A stretch of DNA of 8,048 bases from AP-15 sp036008325 (GTDB taxonomy: Bacteria > Pseudomonadota > Alphaproteobacteria > ATCC43930 > CGMCC-115725). Position 1 is the first letter of the stretch, and every line of letters starts with the position of its first letter. Shown here piece after piece: positions 5,638-8,048 of this stretch. The notes beneath the pieces were generated by a model, which saw nothing but the letters and a program-made list of their open reading frames with translations, did no database searches and was not told where the DNA came from. Location of the stretch: positions 1-8,048 of the forward strand of contig DASYNW010000125.1 of NCBI GenBank assembly GCA_036008325.1. Reading direction: 5' to 3'. Position numbers and translations under genes: made by a program.

Positions 5638-7479
5638 TTACGGCAGCGCCTTGCGCAGCGGCGCCAAGGTCACAACGTCGAGCATGTCGCCGATCGCCTT
5701 GACGATAAAGCGCGCGGTGATCGGCGTGCCATCATAGTGCAGGATCGGGACGAGACGGGCCGGGTCAATATCGCCGTCGTTGATCAACAGGCTGCGAAGC
5801 TGGGCGTCGCGGTTCTGCTCGACCAGGAAGATGCGGTCGTGGGCGGCGACGAAATCTAGAACATCATCGTGGAACGGGTAGGCGCGCACCCGGATCGTGT
5901 CAAGATGGATGCCGCGCTCCTCGAGCGCTTCGAGCGCCTCGGTCATGGCCGGTGCGGTGGAGCCGAAATAGATCGCGCCAAAGCGGGTGGCCTCGCGCGC
6001 CGTGCGCTTGACCGGGGCGGGCACCAGGCGCTTGGCGGTCGCGAATTTGTGCAGGAGGCGCTGCATGTTGTCGACATAGTCGGGCCCCTCCTCGGAGTAG
6101 CGCGCATAGCGGTCCTTGGTGGTGCCGCGAGTGAAAAAGGCGCCGCGCGTCGGGTGGGTCCCGGGCAGGGTGCGATAGGTGATGCCGTCGCCGTCGACAT
6201 CGAGATAGCGGCCGAACTCGACCCCGGCTTCGAGCTCTTCCGCGGTCATGACCTTGCCGCGGTCGAACTGCCGGTCCTCGTCCCAGGCCAGGGGCTCGAC
6301 CAGCCAGTCGTTCATGCCGATATCGAGGTCGAGCATGACAAAGACCGGGGTCTGCAGCCGGTCGGCCAGATCGAACGCCTCGGCGGCGAAGGCAAAGGCT
6401 TCGTGCGGGTCTTCGGGGAACAGCAGCACGTGCTTCGTATCACCGTGCGAGGCGTGGGCGCAGCTGAGGATGTCGGCCTGCTGGGTGCGGGTCGGCATGC
6501 CGGTCGACGGGCTGCCGCGCTGCACGTCGAAAATCACCGCCGGGATCTCGGCGAAATAGGCGAGCCCGATGAATTCCTGCATTAGCGAGATGCCGGGGCC
6601 CGAGGTCGCGGTGAACGCCCGCGCCCCGTTCCAGGCGGCGCCGACGACCATGCCGATCGAGGCCAGCTCGTCCTCCGCCTGGACGATCGCGTAGCGCTTT
6701 TTCTTGGTCTCGGGGTCGATCCGGTAGCGCCGGCAATGGGTGGCGAACGCCTCGGCGAGCGAGGAGGAGGGGGTGATCGGATACCATGCGGCGACCGTCG
6801 CCCCGCCATAAACGCAGCCGAGGGCGGCGGCATCATTGCCGTTGATCGAGATGCGCTGGCCGACCTGATCGGCGCGCTCGAGACGCAAGCCGATCGGGCA
6901 CTCCTGCTCGCCCAAGGCCCAGTCGCGCCCGAGATTGAGCGCGCGCAGATTGGGCTTGATCAAGGTATCCTTGCCGCGGAACTGCTCGCCGATCAGCTGT
7001 TCGATCGCCGCCGCGTCCATGTCCAAGAGCGCCGACAATGCCCCCAGATAGATGATGTTCTTGAACAGCTGGCGCTGGCGGGCGTCGTTGTATTCGCGGT
7101 TGGAGATCGCGGTCAGCGGCGCCCCGATGATCGTGATGTCGTCGCGGAACTTGGACGGCGGCAACGGCTTGGTCGCGTCATAAAACAAATAGCCGCCGGG
7201 CTCGATCTCGGCGATGTCCTCGTCCCAGGTCTGCGGGTTCATCGCCACCATCATGTCGACCCCGCCGCGGCGGCCGAGATGGCCCTTGTCGCTGATCCTG
7301 ACCTCGAACCAGGTCGGCAGCCCCTGGATGTTCGACGGGAAGATGTTGCGCGAGCTCGCCGGTATGCCCATGCGCAGGATTGACTTGGCGAACAGCGCGT
7401 TGGCGCTGGCCGAGCCCGAGCCGTTGACATTGGCGAATTTGACGACGAAGTCGTTGGTCGCGGCTATCGGCTGCGGCAT
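5638..7479 (-). CDS. korA: 2-oxoacid (2-oxoglutarate):ferredoxin oxidoreductase, alpha subunit (fused gamma-alpha)
   Basis: This is the catalytic partner of KorB (613 aa, normal for the gamma-alpha fusion form). Residues about 10-190 are the gamma domain, with VNGSGSASAN near 18-27 and NIFPSNIQGLPTWFEVR at 45-61. The alpha domain follows from about 212: GNDAAALG, WYPITPSSS (232-240), AEDELASIGM (268-277), ATSGPGISLMQE (291-302) and RGSPSTGMPTRTQQAD (321-336). The C-terminal domain II holds VRAYPFHDD (531-539) and FLVEQNRDAQLRSLL (551-565). The start at 7479 gives the typical N-terminus shortly before NDFVVKFANVNG. The frame is open up to 7785, but that part overlaps the ferredoxin-containing gene and is Arg/His-rich shadow. 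The first 16 bp overlap the end of the upstream gene, and only a weak GGGG-type ribosome binding site is visible, so translational coupling is likely. The subunit assignment is firm; substrate choice is inferred. Confidence 0.94.
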   Translation of the reverse strand: MPQPIAATNDFVVKFANVNGSGSASANALFAKSILRMGIPASSRNIFPSNIQGLPTWFEVRISDKGHLGRRGGVDMMVAMNPQTWDEDIAEIEPGGYLFYDATKPLPPSKFRDDITIIGAPLTAISNREYNDARQRQLFKNIIYLGALSALLDMDAAAIEQLIGEQFRGKDTLIKPNLRALNLGRDWALGEQECPIGLRLERADQVGQRISINGNDAAALGCVYGGATVAAWYPITPSSSLAEAFATHCRRYRIDPETKKKRYAIVQAEDELASIGMVVGAAWNGARAFTATSGPGISLMQEFIGLAYFAEIPAVIFDVQRGSPSTGMPTRTQQADILSCAHASHGDTKHVLLFPEDPHEAFAFAAEAFDLADRLQTPVFVMLDLDIGMNDWLVEPLAWDEDRQFDRGKVMTAEELEAGVEFGRYLDVDGDGITYRTLPGTHPTRGAFFTRGTTKDRYARYSEEGPDYVDNMQRLLHKFATAKRLVPAPVKRTAREATRFGAIYFGSTAPAMTEALEALEERGIHLDTIRVRAYPFHDDVLDFVAAHDRIFLVEQNRDAQLRSLLINDGDIDPARLVPILHYDGTPITARFIVKAIGDMLDVVTLAPLRKALP

Positions 7480-8048
7480 GCCGGCCCCGCTGGCGTCATC
7501 TCGAGAAGGAACTTCTGCATATCCCAGGCTCCGGTCGGGCAGCGCTCGGCGCATAGCCCGCAATGAAGGCAGACATCCTCGTCCTTCGCCATGATGCGTC
7601 CCGTGCGCAAGGCGTCGGAGATGTAGAGATCCTGTGTCAGGTTGCCGGCGGGCGCGGCGAGCCGCTCGCGCAGCTCCGCCTCTTCGCCATTGGCGGTGAA
7701 GGTGATGCAGTCCATCGGGCAGATGTCGACGCAGGCGTCGCATTCGATGCAGAGCGACGTCGTGAACACGGTCTCGACGTCGCAATTGAGGCAGCGTTGC
7801 GCCTCGGCATAGCCGACCTTGCGGTCGAACCCGATCTCGACCTCGACCCTGATGTCCTTGAGGGTGATCGCCTGGTCGCGCAGCGGCACGCGATAGCGCT
7901 GGTCGAGCGTGATGTCGTTGTCATAGCTCCATTCGTGGATGCCCATCTTCTGGCTGATGAGATTGACGAGTGGCGGCGGGCGGACCTGGATGTCCTCGCC
8001 GTTGCAGAGCTTGTCGATCGACACGGCGGCGTCATGGCCATGGGCGAC
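7464..8048 (-). CDS. C-terminal part of GltD-like FAD/ferredoxin oxidoreductase (KorC-like partner)
   Basis: The frame is open from the right edge to a TAG at 7464-7466 and gives 194 residues; the N-terminus is outside the window. The first residues (VAHGHDAAVSIDKLC) match the end of the NAD(P)H/FAD module of the glutamate synthase small-subunit family, whose last helix carries a similar 'GHxAAxSID' pattern. A ferredoxin-like domain follows, with CxxCxxCxxxCP at Cys100, 103, 106, 110 and again at Cys160, 163, 166, 170. These are ligands for two [4Fe-4S] clusters, with about 50 residues between the motifs. Extra Cys residues at 86, 89 and 114 could bind a further centre. It precedes and overlaps korA, so it probably shuttles electrons between KorAB and NAD(P) or ferredoxin. 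To my knowledge a flavoprotein KorC does this in the Azoarcus evansii 2-oxoglutarate:NADP oxidoreductase. The operon promoter lies beyond the window. Confidence 0.85.
   Translation of the reverse strand, partial: VAHGHDAAVSIDKLCNGEDIQVRPPPLVNLISQKMGIHEWSYDNDITLDQRYRVPLRDQAITLKDIRVEVEIGFDRKVGYAEAQRCLNCDVETVFTTSLCIECDACVDICPMDCITFTANGEEAELRERLAAPAGNLTQDLYISDALRTGRIMAKDEDVCLHCGLCAERCPTGAWDMQKFLLEMTPAGPACRSR

Noticed and set aside
5869..6585. Plus-strand 238-aa frame opposite korA
   Set aside because: It is antisense to conserved KorA motifs and shows no family resemblance.
7480..7785. N-terminal extension of korA upstream of 7479
   Set aside because: It lies out of frame within the ferredoxin domain of the preceding gene and is Arg/His-rich shadow. 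The KorA N-terminus aligns from 7479.

Overview
This is GC-rich DNA with strong G/C preference at codon third positions. The gene content fits an alphaproteobacterium: a large multi-helix MscS-family channel, a PEP-CTERM (exosortase-type) secreted protein, and a KorA/KorB 2-oxoacid oxidoreductase with a GltD-like flavoprotein partner. The organism cannot be named more precisely from sequence alone.

Layout. (1) Bases 1-2421, plus strand: the 3' end of a small gene resembling antibiotic-biosynthesis-monooxygenase (ABM) proteins, followed closely by a YbiO-like mechanosensitive channel. The channel's open frame extends back into the small gene, but its credible start lies after that gene's stop. 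(2) Bases 2535-3047, minus strand: a small secreted Gly/Ser/Thr/Ala-rich protein, convergent with the channel, whose mature part has no Asp, Glu, Lys or Arg. (3) Bases 3048-3625: about 580 bp with no convincing gene, holding several hairpins and palindromes. (4) Bases 3626-4369, plus strand: a PEP-CTERM protein with an unusually long tail after its sorting signal, possibly caused by a one-base insertion. (5) Bases 4459-8048, minus strand: a three-gene operon read from right to left. It holds the C-terminal half of a GltD-like FAD/ferredoxin protein (KorC-like, running off the window), korA overlapping it by 16 bp, and korB. A roughly 97-bp inverted-repeat element fills the space between korA and korB.

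How the genes work together. The minus-strand operon encodes a coherent enzyme. KorA and KorB form the thiamine-diphosphate, [4Fe-4S] core that oxidatively decarboxylates a 2-oxoacid, most likely 2-oxoglutarate, to its acyl-CoA. The KorC-like protein carries two ferredoxin-type cluster motifs and, by family, an FAD/NAD(P)H module. It would link the core to NAD(P) or pass low-potential electrons onward. The channel, the glycine-rich protein and the PEP-CTERM protein are all envelope or secreted products but show no direct link to the operon.

No wholly new system is evident. The best leads are the six-copy CACRGAG inverted repeat between korA and korB, the possible frameshift in the PEP-CTERM sorting tail, the charge-free secreted protein, the probable ATC start of the channel, and the structured region at 3361-3420.
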